Positions 8,849-18,606 of a stretch of DNA of 64,000 bases are shown here, in pieces. The DNA is from Streptococcus oricebi (GTDB taxonomy: Bacteria; Bacillota; Bacilli; Lactobacillales; Streptococcaceae): the NCBI RefSeq assembly GCF_017883985.1, contig NZ_PRDG01000001.1, forward strand, positions 447,771 through 511,770, in the 5' to 3' direction. Under the pieces are notes generated by a model. That model saw nothing but the letters and a program-made list of their open reading frames with translations, did not search any database and was not told the origin of the DNA. The stretch's first letter is position 1. Every line of letters starts with the position of its first letter. A program made the translations under genes and the position numbers.

Positions 8849-9495
8849 TATTTTTCACCTCTACTAAAAATTGATTCACTGATTGAACTATCATCTCGAC
8901 CAATTTCTACCTCTCTAGAATAACCAAATCTTTTATCTTCTTCCAAATTCCCTTGAATATTTATGCCAAAATTTGTTCCTTTTATTTTCAAATAATTTGC
9001 GACAATTTTATTATCCATTTCATAAAATCGGATATAGTCCCCATTGGCATTATCCCAAGTTTTCTTACTTTTTAAGGAATGTAACTGGTCTTGACTTAAA
9101 TTTAGGAGCTGAAATAAAAATTGAAATTGTTCTAAATAATCCTGATATTTTTCTTCTAATTGTTGATGGACAATAAATTCTCCACTTTCTTTCAACTCTA
9201 CATCAACTCTTTTTACCATCTGATCATTTTCATTCACTTCTAAAGTACCAGTAATTAACTTATTGGCATAATCCCCTTCTAAATCTAAATAATATGACGT
9301 GCTATTATAACTGGCAACATTCAAAATATGAAATCCTTTCGGAAAGACTTTAAACAAATCGTAGGCATTCTGAGTTGGGTAAACCTTTTCCAAATCCGCA
9401 AACTTCCTCTCCCCTAAATAACGACAACCTGACAAACCTAACATCATAACCATCACTCCTAATAATAATGCTAGTAATTTCATTTTCTTGCTCAT
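8848..9495 (-). CDS. tandem lipoprotein, array member 2
   Basis: 215 aa. The signal peptide with lipobox LSGC is followed by RYLGERKFADLEKVYPTQNAYD-type sequence, nearly the same as in array member 1. The middle part varies and the segment WDNANGDYIRFYE is again conserved. AGGAGG precedes the ATG at good spacing and overlaps the stop of micro-ORF B. It is expected on the outer face of the membrane. Family function unknown. Confidence 0.8.
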   Translation of the reverse strand: MSKKMKLLALLLGVMVMMLGLSGCRYLGERKFADLEKVYPTQNAYDLFKVFPKGFHILNVASYNSTSYYLDLEGDYANKLITGTLEVNENDQMVKRVDVELKESGEFIVHQQLEEKYQDYLEQFQFLFQLLNLSQDQLHSLKSKKTWDNANGDYIRFYEMDNKIVANYLKIKGTNFGINIQGNLEEDKRFGYSREVEIGRDDSSISESIFSRGEK

Positions 9496-9504
9496 ATCAA
9501 CCTC

Positions 9505-9558
9505 CTATTTATTTTCATAATACAAACCTTGCGGCATAAGCCGTTTTTCACTGGTCAT
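9505..9558 (-). CDS. micro-ORF B between lipoprotein genes
   Basis: 17 codons, MTSEKRLMPQGLYYENK. The start overlaps the lipoprotein stop (TAATG) with GGAG upstream, and its TAG stop is part of the TAGGAGG ribosome-binding site of the next gene. This is an arrangement suited to translational coupling. See micro-ORFs A and C. Confidence 0.4.
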   Translation of the reverse strand: MTSEKRLMPQGLYYENK

Positions 9559-10208
9559 TATTTTTCTCCTTTATCAAAAATAAATTCTCTAATATTTTTA
9601 TTATTCCATCCAATATCTACTATTCTAGAATAATCATGTTCTTTATCATCGCTTGTATTTCCTTGAACCCCTAAGCTGAGCTCTTGTCCTCCAGTTTCCA
9701 AGTAGTTGGCAACCTTTACATCATTTATTTTATAAAATCGGATATAGTCTCCGTTGGCATTATCCCAAGTATCATTACTTCTAAAAGAACCCAATTGATT
9801 CTGTTTTAAGTCAAATAATTGAAATAAGAATTGAAATTTATCTAAAAAATCCTGGTATTTTTCTGATAGTGGTTTATTAGCAACTAATTCCCCTGTTTTC
9901 TTTACTTCAATCTCTACCTCTTCTACCTTTTGATTATCTTCAGTAATTTCTAGCTCCCCAGAAATTGATTGCGCAGAAGCATTTCCATCTAAACTTAAAT
10001 AATAAATTGTTTTTTCGTCAAATTCCTGAGTATTCAAAATATGAAATCCTTTCGGAAAGACTTTAAACAAATCGTAGGCATTCCGAGTTGGATAAACCTT
10101 TTCCAAATCCGAAAACTTCCTCTCCCCTAAATAACGGCAACCTGACAAACCCAACATCATAACCATCACTCCTAATAATAATGCTAGTAATTTCATTTTC
10201 TTATTCAT
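9558..10208 (-). CDS. tandem lipoprotein, array member 1
   Basis: 216 aa, first gene of the array operon. The signal peptide ends at lipobox LSGC, followed by the motif YPTRNAYDLFKVFPKGF and WDNANGDYIRFYK. Closest relative is array member 2. The start at 10208 (second ATG) is preferred because the first ATG (10214) lies only 3 nt from AGGAG. A promoter is visible upstream. Such arrays of diverging lipoproteins resemble immunity-protein or antigenic families, but no function is assigned. Confidence 0.8.
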   Translation of the reverse strand: MNKKMKLLALLLGVMVMMLGLSGCRYLGERKFSDLEKVYPTRNAYDLFKVFPKGFHILNTQEFDEKTIYYLSLDGNASAQSISGELEITEDNQKVEEVEIEVKKTGELVANKPLSEKYQDFLDKFQFLFQLFDLKQNQLGSFRSNDTWDNANGDYIRFYKINDVKVANYLETGGQELSLGVQGNTSDDKEHDYSRIVDIGWNNKNIREFIFDKGEK

Positions 10209-10233
10209 ATACATAAACTCCTATTCTTTTTCT

Positions 10234-10239
10234 ATTATA
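10234..10239 (-). promoter_or_regulatory. -10 element of the lipoprotein array
   Basis: A perfect TATAAT on the minus strand about 26 nt before the first ATG. The -35 region (around 10257–10262) matches the consensus poorly. Confidence 0.55.
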
Positions 10240-10338
10240 CTCTATTTTATATCTACCTGAAAGCGATTTTTTAGACATCCCCCTCCATTTCGACGGTCTT
10301 TACCAGAACTTTTTAGCTAAAAAAATAAGCCCTGGGGC

Positions 10339-10722
10339 CTATCTTATCTTTACTTTTCCGTCCCAACTATCCAGACCGAAAGAGAGGATATAGAGTTGGG
10401 TAAAGCCTGCTTTTTTTAGGGCAATGGCCGCATTCATGACCGCTTGACCGCGACTGTTTTCATAGAGCAGGACTGGCTTATCCTTGCGCAGGGCTTGAAG
10501 GCTTTCCTTGAGCTGGTTAGCTGGGATATTGCGCGCTCCTAAAATATGCTTGCGACGAAATTCACTGGGCTCACGCAAGTCGACTAGCTGCCCCTGACGA
10601 ATCAAAACTGCAAACTCTTCATTGTCAACCAACTTGGCTGCCCGACGCAACCGCCAGTAGTTGAAGCCCATCCAAGCCGCCGCCACTCCTATTACGATTC
10701 CTGCACTAACTAATAAAGACAT
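10339..10722 (-). CDS. membrane-anchored rhodanese-like protein without catalytic Cys
   Basis: 127 aa. An N-terminal transmembrane helix (about residues 3–20) is followed by one rhodanese domain (VDLREPSEF, then LLYENSRGQAV). Where active rhodaneses have Cys at the start of the loop (CxxGxRS), this protein has Glu, so sulfur transfer is unlikely and a binding or scaffold role is more plausible. Its ATG directly follows the yqgQ stop. Confidence 0.8.
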   Translation of the reverse strand: MSLLVSAGIVIGVAAAWMGFNYWRLRRAAKLVDNEEFAVLIRQGQLVDLREPSEFRRKHILGARNIPANQLKESLQALRKDKPVLLYENSRGQAVMNAAIALKKAGFTQLYILSFGLDSWDGKVKIR

Positions 10723-10941
10723 TTATTCTCCTTCTTTTTTCTTTAAATATTCTAACTCTAAGCGATGTTCCCGTCTAAGGATTAGTTCTGCCTCCAAGTA
10801 GAGGAGCTTGTCCATGAGGCCGGCCTCATAAATCCTTTCAAGCTCAATCTTCATCATCTCAATATCGTAGAGGCGCTTGCCCATATAGATGATAATTCCA
10901 AAACCCTTGAGGAATTGCTGGACATCGTAAAGTGTTTTCAT
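10723..10941 (-). CDS. yqgQ: YqgQ family protein (DUF910)
   Basis: 72 aa, full family length, with the typical N-terminal LYDVQQFLKxFG and IYxGxRLYDIEMM. The fold is a small helical bundle of unknown function, often coded near glucokinase. Here it is followed immediately by the rhodanese-like gene, with which it probably forms an operon. Confidence 0.85.
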   Translation of the reverse strand: MKTLYDVQQFLKGFGIIIYMGKRLYDIEMMKIELERIYEAGLMDKLLYLEAELILRREHRLELEYLKKKEGE

Positions 10942-10980
10942 GAGCTTATTCTATCAGATTTTCAGCCCATTTTCAATACA

Positions 10981-11018
10981 AAAAAGAAGGAAAGTTAAAT
11001 TTAACTTTCCTTCTTTTT
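10981..11018. terminator. bidirectional terminator after dpr
   Basis: A perfect 19-bp inverted repeat without loop spacer, with AAAAAG at one end and CTTTTT at the other. It lies 5 nt after the dpr stop on the minus strand. Confidence 0.85.
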
Positions 11019-11023
11019 GCGGC

Positions 11024-11551
11024 TTATAAATTAGGAGCTTGTCCAAGCTCGGCTGCCAACATCCAGATGGTTTTTTCTGCCTCGGTCTTGGCACCGTTGA
11101 AGATATCGTTGGTCACATCGTCGCCTTCTTCATCAGTCACATCCAAACCTTCTTGGAAAAGACCTGCTAGGTAACGGTAGATAGACAACACGCGCTCTAA
11201 GTTTTCTTCCATAGTCTTATCAAAGCTACCAACTGTTTCCTGGATTTTTGTGTGTTGGCTAAATTCTGCTAGGCTAGAGTAAGGGGCTCCTCCAAGGGTA
11301 ATCAAGCGTTCGCTGATTTCATCTAGGTGGCCATCCAAGGCTTCCATATACTCATCCATTTTTGGATGCCAAACCATAAAGCCCCGTCCCCGCATATACC
11401 AGTGCACTTGGTGCAGGGCCACATGGGCGGTATAGAGGTCTGCCACTGCTTGGTTTAACAAGGCCTTGGTCTTTGGTAGGGAACCATGGATGCTCTTTAC
11501 GGTAGCAAAGTTTGCAACATCCTTAGCTGCTTCATTTTTCTTTTGAGTCAT
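11024..11551 (-). CDS. dpr: Dps-like peroxide resistance protein (Dpr)
   Basis: 175 aa. Dps signature HQVHWYMRG and [21 protein letters not shown] supply the ferroxidase residues shared between subunits. The protein forms a dodecamer that oxidises and stores Fe(II), preventing Fenton chemistry; in streptococci it is key to H2O2 tolerance. A PerR-like box overlaps the promoter -10, consistent with peroxide induction. A terminator follows, so the unit is monocistronic. Confidence 0.93.
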   Translation of the reverse strand: MTQKKNEAAKDVANFATVKSIHGSLPKTKALLNQAVADLYTAHVALHQVHWYMRGRGFMVWHPKMDEYMEALDGHLDEISERLITLGGAPYSSLAEFSQHTKIQETVGSFDKTMEENLERVLSIYRYLAGLFQEGLDVTDEEGDDVTNDIFNGAKTEAEKTIWMLAAELGQAPNL

Positions 11552-11583
11552 TATCTATTTCCTCTTTTCTTTATTCTAAATAA

Positions 11584-11612
11584 ATTATAACGATTCTAAA
11601 TAAGAAAATCAA
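11584..11612 (-). promoter_or_regulatory. dpr promoter with overlapping PerR box
   Basis: On the minus strand TTGATT (11607–11612), a 17-bp spacer and TATAAT (11584–11589). The 15-bp TTATAACGATTCTAA (11585–11599, as read on plus) matches the Per-box consensus TTANAATNATTNTAA with one mismatch and covers the -10. Confidence 0.75.
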
Positions 11613-11657
11613 CTGATTGAACTTAGATTAGAAAAGTTGCAAAATTTCAGACTTTTC

Positions 11658-11665
11658 TACGAATA
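11658..11665 (+). promoter_or_regulatory. ComX (SigX) box
   Basis: TACGAATA, the core of the competence sigma-factor box, behind a T-rich stretch. The ATG of the prepilin peptidase gene is only 7 nt further, so the mRNA would be leaderless or nearly so. Confidence 0.8.
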
Positions 11666-11672
11666 AATAGAT

Positions 11673-12335
11673 ATGATTGAACTATATTTCTTTATTCTGG
11701 GCGCTAGCCTGGCCTCCTTTTTGGGCCTGGTTATCGACCGCTTCCCCCACCGCTCTATCATTAGACCAGGCAGTCATTGTGAAGCCTGCGGTCATAGGTT
11801 GGCCTGGCGTGACTTGGTTCCCATCTTTTCGCTGATAATCAATCGCTTTCGTTGCCGTTTTTGTCAGCAAAAGATTTCCCCCTTCTACTCCCTTTTTGAG
11901 CTGGTCCTAGCCACTTTCTTCTATCTCTACTCCCTAGGAAGTTTAAGTTTCAGCCAGCTCCTCCTCTTAACCTTGGGCCTGGTCCTAGCCATCTATGACT
12001 TCAAATCGCTCAGCTATCCCTTCCTGGTCTGGCTCTTTTTTCAGCTTCCCTTGCTCTTTGTGACCAGTCTTAATCCCCTGACCCTGGTCTTTCTCTGTCT
12101 GGGCCTTTTGGCTTATTTCTTTCCCTTAGGGATTGGAACGGGGGACTTCTTTCTTCTAGCCTCCTACTCGCTAATCTTTTCCCTCCTTCAAATTCTCTGG
12201 CTGATTCAAATAGCCAGCTGTCTTGGTTTCGTCTACTTTTTTCTCCAAAGAAAAAGAGACAGGATTCCCTTTGTTCCCTGCCTCTTTCTGGCTAGCTTTC
12301 TGCTCATTTTTTCTGGGCAACTGCTTGCCGGATAA
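11673..12335 (+). CDS. prepilin peptidase of the competence pilus (CilC/ComC)
   Basis: 220 aa, type IV prepilin peptidase (A24). Two CxxC pairs near residues 35–70 (CEAC, CRFC), then hydrophobic membrane helices. Catalytic Asp candidates lie in YDFKSL and GTGDFF. It cleaves and methylates ComG-type prepilins for DNA uptake. The ComX box directly upstream supports late-competence expression. The start at 11673 keeps the family N-terminus. Its end overlaps trpA tail-to-tail by 32 bp. Confidence 0.88.
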   Translation: MIELYFFILGASLASFLGLVIDRFPHRSIIRPGSHCEACGHRLAWRDLVPIFSLIINRFRCRFCQQKISPFYSLFELVLATFFYLYSLGSLSFSQLLLLTLGLVLAIYDFKSLSYPFLVWLFFQLPLLFVTSLNPLTLVFLCLGLLAYFFPLGIGTGDFFLLASYSLIFSLLQILWLIQIASCLGFVYFFLQRKRDRIPFVPCLFLASFLLIFSGQLLAG

Positions 12336-13086
12336 AATCATCAATGGTGGCATCTTTTTCTGTCAGGGCCTGGACAATTTTGGAACCGACAATAACTCCG
12401 TCTGAAACTCGGTTAAAACGTTCCACATCAGCTAGGCTAGAGACCCCAAAGCCGGTTAAAACAGGAATCTCGGCCAGGTCTCTCAGTTTCCTCAAATGCT
12501 GGTCCAAATCCTGGCCATAGGCCGCTGACTTACCGGTCACCCCATTGACCGCAACGGCATAGACAAAGCCTTCCGCCCCTTCTAACAACTTTTGCTGGCG
12601 CTCAAGGCCAGTGGTTAGGCTGATGAGACGAATCAGGGCCAAATCACGATTTTCTAAGAAGGGTTGGACCAAATCTTCATGCTCATGGGGTAAATCGGGA
12701 ATAATCAAGCCCTTGACTGCAGTCTCTTGCAAATCGCTAAAGAACTGCTCCAAGCCATACTGGTAAATGGGATTAAAATAGGTCATGATAATCAAAGGAA
12801 CCCGACTCTTGATAGTTTTTAAGGTCCTAAGCAAGTCCTTGACCGAGGTTCCTTGGGCCAAACTTCTTAGACCAGCTGCCTCAATGACCGGGCCGTCTGC
12901 GACTGGATCCGAAAAAGGGAGCCCCAGCTCGATTGCTGAAACACCTAAGTCAGCTAGGTGCTCAATCGTTGCGGCTAGGCCAGCCAAGCCTTGCTCATGA
13001 TCACCCGCCATAATATAGGGGACAAAAATCCCCTTTTTGTCTGCCTTGATTTTCGCTAGTGTCTCTGTCAATGTTTTACTTGTCAT
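12304..13086 (-). CDS. trpA: tryptophan synthase alpha subunit
   Basis: 260 aa TIM barrel. Catalytic region [19 protein letters not shown] with the acid/base residues. It cleaves indole-3-glycerol phosphate to indole and glyceraldehyde-3-phosphate and channels indole to TrpB. Last gene of the trp operon, 9 nt after trpB. No terminator was seen between its stop and the convergent prepilin peptidase gene, which it overlaps. Confidence 0.95.
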   Translation of the reverse strand: MTSKTLTETLAKIKADKKGIFVPYIMAGDHEQGLAGLAATIEHLADLGVSAIELGLPFSDPVADGPVIEAAGLRSLAQGTSVKDLLRTLKTIKSRVPLIIMTYFNPIYQYGLEQFFSDLQETAVKGLIIPDLPHEHEDLVQPFLENRDLALIRLISLTTGLERQQKLLEGAEGFVYAVAVNGVTGKSAAYGQDLDQHLRKLRDLAEIPVLTGFGVSSLADVERFNRVSDGVIVGSKIVQALTEKDATIDDFIRQAVAQKK

Positions 13087-13095
13087 CTGGCCCTC

Positions 13096-14304
13096 CTACT
13101 TATTTTCATTTTGACGCTCTAAGCGTTCCTTGACCTGTACCACATCCTTGTCTCCACGACCCGATAGACAAACAATTAAGTTCTTGTCCGGTCCTAGCTC
13201 CTTGGCTAGCTTGACTGCATAGGCAATCGCATGGCTGGACTCAAGGGCAGGAATAATGCCTTCTGTTCGTGAGAGGATTTGAAAGCCTTCAAGGGCCTCC
13301 TCATCAGTCACTGGCACATACTGGGCTCTTTCAATCGCCTTAAAGTGGGAATGTTCAGGACCAATTCCTGGATAGTCTAGCCCCGCTGAGATAGAAAAGG
13401 CTTCTAAAATCTGACCTTGCTCATCCTGCAAAACATCCATCAGGGCTCCATGAAGGACGCCTGGCCGCCCCTTGGTTAGGGTAGCTGCATGCTCCTGGGT
13501 GTCTAGACCCAGACCGGCTGCCTCAGCCCCGTACATGGCCACAGAGGAATCATTAACGAAGGGATAAAAGAGACCAATAGCATTGGAACCACCACCTACA
13601 CAGGCCAAGAGGGCATCTGGTAGGGCCCCTTGATGCAAGTGGGCAAATTGTTCCTTGGCCTCCCGACCAATGACACTTTGAAAATCCCTTACGATTTCAG
13701 GGAAGGGATGGGGACCTAGGACAGAGCCCATGACATAGTGGGTATCCTCCACCTTAGCAACCCAGGCTCTTAGGGCAGCATTAACCGCATCTTTAAGGAC
13801 TTTTGAGCCATCAGAAACTGCCTCAACCTTGGCTCCTAAAAGCTCCATCCGAAAGACATTGAGAGCCTGGCGCTTGACATCTTCTGCTCCCATATAGATA
13901 GTGCATTCCATATTAAAAAGAGCAGCAGCTGTAGCTGTGGCCACTCCATGCTGGCCAGCCCCAGTTTCAGCAATAATATTCTTCTTACCCATTCGCTTGG
14001 CCAAAAGCACCTGGCCTAGGGCATTGTTAATCTTGTGGGCCCCGGTATGATTGAGGTCCTCGCGTTTAAGGTAAATCTTGGCCCCACCTGCATAGGCCGT
14101 CAGGTTTTTGGCAAAATAGAGGGGAGTTTCCCGCCCCACATATTGCTTGAGTAGGTCTGCTAACTCCGCTTGGAAGGCCGGGTCTTTCTGACTCTCCCGA
14201 TAGGCTTCTTCCAGCTCTAAAACAGCAGTCATCAGGGTTTCGGGGACAAAGCGTCCACCAAAATCACCGTAAAATCCTTCTTGATTTGGTTGATTATAGG
14301 CCAT
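13096..14304 (-). CDS. trpB: tryptophan synthase beta subunit
   Basis: 402 aa PLP enzyme. HKINNALGQ carries the Schiff-base Lys91, and the phosphate-binding loop GGGSNAIG is present. It joins indole and serine to tryptophan. The start overlaps trpF by 11 nt, which suggests translational coupling. Confidence 0.96.
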   Translation of the reverse strand: MAYNQPNQEGFYGDFGGRFVPETLMTAVLELEEAYRESQKDPAFQAELADLLKQYVGRETPLYFAKNLTAYAGGAKIYLKREDLNHTGAHKINNALGQVLLAKRMGKKNIIAETGAGQHGVATATAAALFNMECTIYMGAEDVKRQALNVFRMELLGAKVEAVSDGSKVLKDAVNAALRAWVAKVEDTHYVMGSVLGPHPFPEIVRDFQSVIGREAKEQFAHLHQGALPDALLACVGGGSNAIGLFYPFVNDSSVAMYGAEAAGLGLDTQEHAATLTKGRPGVLHGALMDVLQDEQGQILEAFSISAGLDYPGIGPEHSHFKAIERAQYVPVTDEEALEGFQILSRTEGIIPALESSHAIAYAVKLAKELGPDKNLIVCLSGRGDKDVVQVKERLERQNENK

Positions 14305-14884
14305 ATTTCACTCTTTCTATAAATTCTTTTATCTTGAGAGGGTCTTTTTGCCCCCTTGTTTCGACTCCGCTTGACACATCTACCGCATAGGGCGAAAAAT
14401 GCTCAATCGCCTCTAGAACATTGTCTACATTTAGACCACCTGCGATAAAAAAGGGTTTGGTCACTGCCTTGCTATCCAGCTTTTGCCAATCAAAGGTCTG
14501 GCCACTTCCAGCTAGAGGGGCATCAAAGAGGAGATAAGCTGCCGGACTATGGCCGACCTCCTCCATTTCCTTACCGATTTGATAGGCCCGAATGACTGGC
14601 AAAGGCAACTTGGCTAAATGCTGGTTGGAAAAGTCACCATGTATCTGGATAAAATCCAGCTCTACCTCTTTCAAGACCGCTTCTATCTGGTCCAGGCTAG
14701 GAGAAGCAAAGACTCCAACCTTTTTAATCTGGCTAGGAACCTGGCGGACCAAGTCCTTAGCCTCTTGCGGACTGATTTGGCGCTTGCTTTTAGCAAAGAC
14801 AAAGCCAACATAGTCTGCTCCTGCTTGGAGAGCTGCCTCAAGGGCTAGGGGGTCTTTGAGACCACAAATCTTAACCTTTGTCAA
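14294..14884 (-). CDS. trpF: phosphoribosylanthranilate isomerase
   Basis: 196 aa TIM barrel, N-terminus [20 protein letters not shown] with the catalytic Cys in KICG, and DVSSGVE near the end. It performs the Amadori rearrangement of PRA to CdRP. It overlaps trpC (14 nt) and trpB (11 nt). Confidence 0.94.
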   Translation of the reverse strand: MTKVKICGLKDPLALEAALQAGADYVGFVFAKSKRQISPQEAKDLVRQVPSQIKKVGVFASPSLDQIEAVLKEVELDFIQIHGDFSNQHLAKLPLPVIRAYQIGKEMEEVGHSPAAYLLFDAPLAGSGQTFDWQKLDSKAVTKPFFIAGGLNVDNVLEAIEHFSPYAVDVSSGVETRGQKDPLKIKEFIERVKYGL

Positions 14885-15638
14885 TCCTTAACTCCTTTAC
14901 CTTGGCTGGGACATCTCCTGCCTGCATCAGGGCCGTTCCCACTAGAATCCCTTGGAAATAAGGGGCGACTAGGGCAGCATCTTCTCGGTCAAAGATGGCT
15001 GACTCCGAGATGTAAATAGGTTCAGACTGGAAGTGGGGCGATAGCCCGAGACCGGTATTGATATCGGTCTCAAAGCTGATTAAATTGCGGTTATTAACCC
15101 CGATAATCTTAGCTCCCAAACGATGGGCCTGCTCTAATTCGGCCAGGTTGTGGGTCTCCACCAGAACCTCTAAGCCCAGACCACAGGCAAAATCATAGAG
15201 GGTCTTGAGCCGCTCAAAAGTCAGAGCCGCCACAATCAAGAGAATCACGCTAGCTCCTGCATTTCTTGCTCGGATAATCTGTTTTTCATCAATGATAAAG
15301 TCCTTATTGAGAGTCGGAATCTTGATTTGAGCAGAAATTTCCCGCAGATAATCCAGATGGCCCTTAAAGAAAAGTTCATCGGTTAAGACAGAAATCATGG
15401 CTGCCCCGGCTCCTTCATAGAGCTTGGCCTGCTGGACCAAGTCCAAATCAAGATTGATGTCTCCCATACTAGGACTAGCCTTTTTTACCTCGGCTATGAC
15501 TTGTAATTTTTCTGGATGACTCTTTACATAGTCATAAAAGGAATAGGTCTGCCTGAGGGGCTTTAGTCTTTCGGTCGGCATTTGGGCCAGTTCCAATTTT
15601 TTTTGCTGGATAATGGTCTCTAGGAAATCTTTTGTCAT
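14871..15638 (-). CDS. trpC: indole-3-glycerol phosphate synthase
   Basis: 255 aa TIM barrel with [10 protein letters not shown] (catalytic Lys/Glu), LNKDFIID, and the C-terminal VGTALM. It closes the indole ring. It overlaps trpD by 4 nt. Confidence 0.95.
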   Translation of the reverse strand: MTKDFLETIIQQKKLELAQMPTERLKPLRQTYSFYDYVKSHPEKLQVIAEVKKASPSMGDINLDLDLVQQAKLYEGAGAAMISVLTDELFFKGHLDYLREISAQIKIPTLNKDFIIDEKQIIRARNAGASVILLIVAALTFERLKTLYDFACGLGLEVLVETHNLAELEQAHRLGAKIIGVNNRNLISFETDINTGLGLSPHFQSEPIYISESAIFDREDAALVAPYFQGILVGTALMQAGDVPAKVKELRIDKG

Positions 15639-16639
15639 CTTTGGTACTCCTGTAAGCGTCTTAATTTCTCATAGGCCCGACCGTCTGCAATCACCTCACG
15701 AGCCAGAGCAAGGCCTTCTTTGATTGTGCTAGCCTTACCATTGGCGTAAAAGCCAAGACCAGCATTGAGGACCGTCATTTCTAGATAGGGACTAGCCTGA
15801 TTTTTGAGAACCGCCTCTAATATTTCAGCATTTTCCCTAGCATCTCCTCCTCGAATCGCCTCCAAGGACTGGCGCTCCATTCCCAAATCCTCTGGCTCAA
15901 AGCTCTGGAGATGAATTTCTCCTGCCTCAAGGAGGGCCAGCTGGGTCCTCCCATGCAGGCCAGCTTCATCCATCCCTTGAGGACCAGTCAGAACCAGGGC
16001 CCGCCTCCGGCCCATATTATTCAAGACCTGGGCGGTACTCTCCAGCAAGTCCGGCCGACTGAGACCCAGAAGCTGACTATCCAGATTCATAGGGTGAATC
16101 AGGGGGCCAGTCAAGTTCATGATAGTTGGGATACCCAAGGCTAGACGGGCTGGCATAATGTACTTCATGGCTGGGTGCATGTTTTTAGCAAAGAGAAAGA
16201 TGAGGCCAGTTTTGGCAAAAATCTCTCCTAATTCTTGGGGCGACATATTGATGTTGATACCCAGAGCCTCTAGAACATCGGCCGAACCAGACTTGGAAGA
16301 GATGGAGCGATTGCCATGCTTGGCCATCTGAATTCCTCCACCCGAAAGGACAAAGGCTGCTGTGGTTGAGACATTAAAGCTACCAGACTGATCTCCGCCC
16401 GTCCCGCAATTATCCATGACCCCTTCTACTGTCGTAGGAATAGACAGGGCATGCTCTTTCATCACCTGGGCTAGGGCAGTCCGCTCCTCAACCGTCTCTC
16501 CCTTCATCTTCAAGCCCAGCAAGAGGGCCGTAATCTGGGATTCGCTGACTTGGCCAGTTACGATTTTCTCGATAACTGCCCTCATTTCCAACCCTGTCAA
16601 ATCTTCAAAGTTGGCTAATTTTCCAATGATTTCTTTCAT
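15635..16639 (-). CDS. trpD: anthranilate phosphoribosyltransferase
   Basis: 334 aa with the PRPP-binding [15 protein letters not shown] and KHGNRS motifs. It transfers phosphoribose to anthranilate. Separate from trpG here, i.e. no TrpGD fusion; 4 nt follow the trpG stop. Confidence 0.95.
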   Translation of the reverse strand: MKEIIGKLANFEDLTGLEMRAVIEKIVTGQVSESQITALLLGLKMKGETVEERTALAQVMKEHALSIPTTVEGVMDNCGTGGDQSGSFNVSTTAAFVLSGGGIQMAKHGNRSISSKSGSADVLEALGININMSPQELGEIFAKTGLIFLFAKNMHPAMKYIMPARLALGIPTIMNLTGPLIHPMNLDSQLLGLSRPDLLESTAQVLNNMGRRRALVLTGPQGMDEAGLHGRTQLALLEAGEIHLQSFEPEDLGMERQSLEAIRGGDARENAEILEAVLKNQASPYLEMTVLNAGLGFYANGKASTIKEGLALAREVIADGRAYEKLRRLQEYQR

Positions 16640-16643
16640 AAGC

Positions 16644-17213
16644 CTACCCTTCCTTTACTAGGTCGATAAAATTCTTAATGGAGGCCAGACCATCTGGCGT
16701 TCCAATGCTTTCTGGATGGTATTGAAAACCATAGATGGGCAAGCTAGAGTGTTGAATCGCCATAATAGCCCCATCATCCATCGAGCGGGCTGTCACTTCA
16801 AAGTCAGCCGGCGGCTCCTCCACCAAGAGACTGTGGTAGCGCATGACCTCCTGTTGGTCGCTTAGACCGCGATAAAGAGGGGATTCCGCTTCAAATTGAA
16901 TTTTACTTTGCTTTCCATGCATAACCTTGGGAGCCAGACCCAGCCTACCCCCAAAAACTTCAGCAATAGCCTGGTGGCCCAGACAGATCCCTAAAATCGG
17001 TTTTTTCTCCGCAAAATCTCTAATCATCTGCTCCATTTCCCCCGCGTCGGCTGGCCAGCCTGGACCGGGTGAAAAGACCAGGGCCTTAGCCTCTTGGGCC
17101 GCTTGATAAAGGGCCGGATCATCATTGCGCAAAACCTTGACCTCAGCAAAGGTCCCGATATATTGGGCCAAATTATAGGTAAAAGAATCATAGTTGTCAA
17201 TCAATAATATCAT
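16644..17213 (-). CDS. trpG: anthranilate synthase glutamine amidotransferase subunit
   Basis: 189 aa class I amidotransferase. N-terminus [11 protein letters not shown], nucleophile Cys77 in GICLGHQ, and His/Glu in YHPES. It supplies ammonia to TrpE. In some bacteria it also serves folate synthesis; the operon position points to tryptophan. It overlaps trpE by 4 nt. Confidence 0.95.
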   Translation of the reverse strand: MILLIDNYDSFTYNLAQYIGTFAEVKVLRNDDPALYQAAQEAKALVFSPGPGWPADAGEMEQMIRDFAEKKPILGICLGHQAIAEVFGGRLGLAPKVMHGKQSKIQFEAESPLYRGLSDQQEVMRYHSLLVEEPPADFEVTARSMDDGAIMAIQHSSLPIYGFQYHPESIGTPDGLASIKNFIDLVKEG

Positions 17214-18568
17214 AAACGGTCTCCTATCTTGGTCATAGCCTTGGCCTTATTTATCGTTTCTTGGTATTCATTGGCTGGAAGGGAATCATAGACAATACCA
17301 GCCCCAGCTTGGACATAGGCCCGGCCAGCCTTTAAAATCATGGTCCGGATGGCAATGGCCAAATCCATGTCTCCAGTAGCAGACAGATAACCGATAGCCC
17401 CAGCGTAAATACCTCTTTTCTCCTTTTCTAATTCATAGATTCGTTTCATGGCCCGAATCTTGGGTGCTCCAGAGACTGTCCCCGCAGGCAGGGTTGATTT
17501 GAGGGCATCCATGGCCGTCAAATCAGGCAGGAGCTGGCCCTGAACGACACTGGTCAAGTGCATGACATAGCGAAAATGCTCCACCTCCATATACTTGCTG
17601 ATTTGAACACTATTGATTTGGGAAATCTTACCCAAATCATTGCGACCCAAGTCCACCAACATCCGGTGTTCAGCCACTTCCTTCTCGTCTGCCAAGAGAT
17701 CCTCAGCCAGCAGGCGATCTTCCTGCTCGTCCTTTCCCCTAGGTCTAGTTCCCGCAATGGGATTGGTCGTCACCAGACCATCCTTGACGGAAACCAAGCT
17801 CTCTGGACTGGCTCCGATAACCTGGTAATCACCAAAATCATAGAAGTAAAGGTAGTTGGAAGGATTGGTCACCCTTAAATTGCGGTAATAATCCAAGGGC
17901 TGACCGCTAAAATCGGCTGAAAAGCGCTGACTCAATACGCACTGGAACATATCCCCTTGCCGAATCAAGGCCTTAGCCTGATCAACCATCTCCTCAAAAG
18001 CCTGGGCCTCCAGATGATTTTTAAAGTGGAGACTTTCCAAGTCTTGCTCTGAAAATTCCGCAGAACTAGGCTCCTTTAATTGTTCCAAAACAGCCTCTAA
18101 ACTCGCCTTTAAGTCGGCTTCTGTCCGTTGGCTATAAAGAGACTCCTCTACCAGATAAATCCTCTCCTTCTTATGGTCAAAGATGAGATAACTCTCATAG
18201 ACAAAAAAGTGCATATCTGGTGTTCCGATAATATCTGGTGGAAGCTCTCCGATATCCTCATAGAGGGCAATCATATCATAGCCCACAAAGCCGATAGCCC
18301 CACCACTAAAGGGAAGCTGACTAGCCTCCTTCTTTTTAACCGTCAGTTGGTGGAGATAGTCCAAGGGATCCGCCTCAAGGACTTGGCCATTTTTCCAGAG
18401 CTGGCCATCCTCATACTTGATTTCAAAGACGGGATTATAGGCTAAAATGGAAAAGCGGGCATTCTCCTTATCGCGAGGAATACTCTCCAAAATCACCTTA
18501 TGCTCTCCCTTGATTCGCATATAAGCAAGAATCGGGGTTAAAATATCTGCTGGTAAAACTTTCTGCAT
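17210..18568 (-). CDS. trpE: anthranilate synthase component I
   Basis: 452 aa chorismate-binding enzyme with GTRPRG, DLGRNDLGK, VSGAPKIRAM and the C-terminal QAGAGIV. It converts chorismate plus ammonia to anthranilate. First gene of the operon, with AAAGGAAG before the ATG. Expression is controlled by the T-box leader just upstream. Confidence 0.95.
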   Translation of the reverse strand: MQKVLPADILTPILAYMRIKGEHKVILESIPRDKENARFSILAYNPVFEIKYEDGQLWKNGQVLEADPLDYLHQLTVKKKEASQLPFSGGAIGFVGYDMIALYEDIGELPPDIIGTPDMHFFVYESYLIFDHKKERIYLVEESLYSQRTEADLKASLEAVLEQLKEPSSAEFSEQDLESLHFKNHLEAQAFEEMVDQAKALIRQGDMFQCVLSQRFSADFSGQPLDYYRNLRVTNPSNYLYFYDFGDYQVIGASPESLVSVKDGLVTTNPIAGTRPRGKDEQEDRLLAEDLLADEKEVAEHRMLVDLGRNDLGKISQINSVQISKYMEVEHFRYVMHLTSVVQGQLLPDLTAMDALKSTLPAGTVSGAPKIRAMKRIYELEKEKRGIYAGAIGYLSATGDMDLAIAIRTMILKAGRAYVQAGAGIVYDSLPANEYQETINKAKAMTKIGDRL

Positions 18569-18606
18569 CTTTCTTCCTTTCTATCAAGCCAAGGAGCAGG
18601 CCAAGC

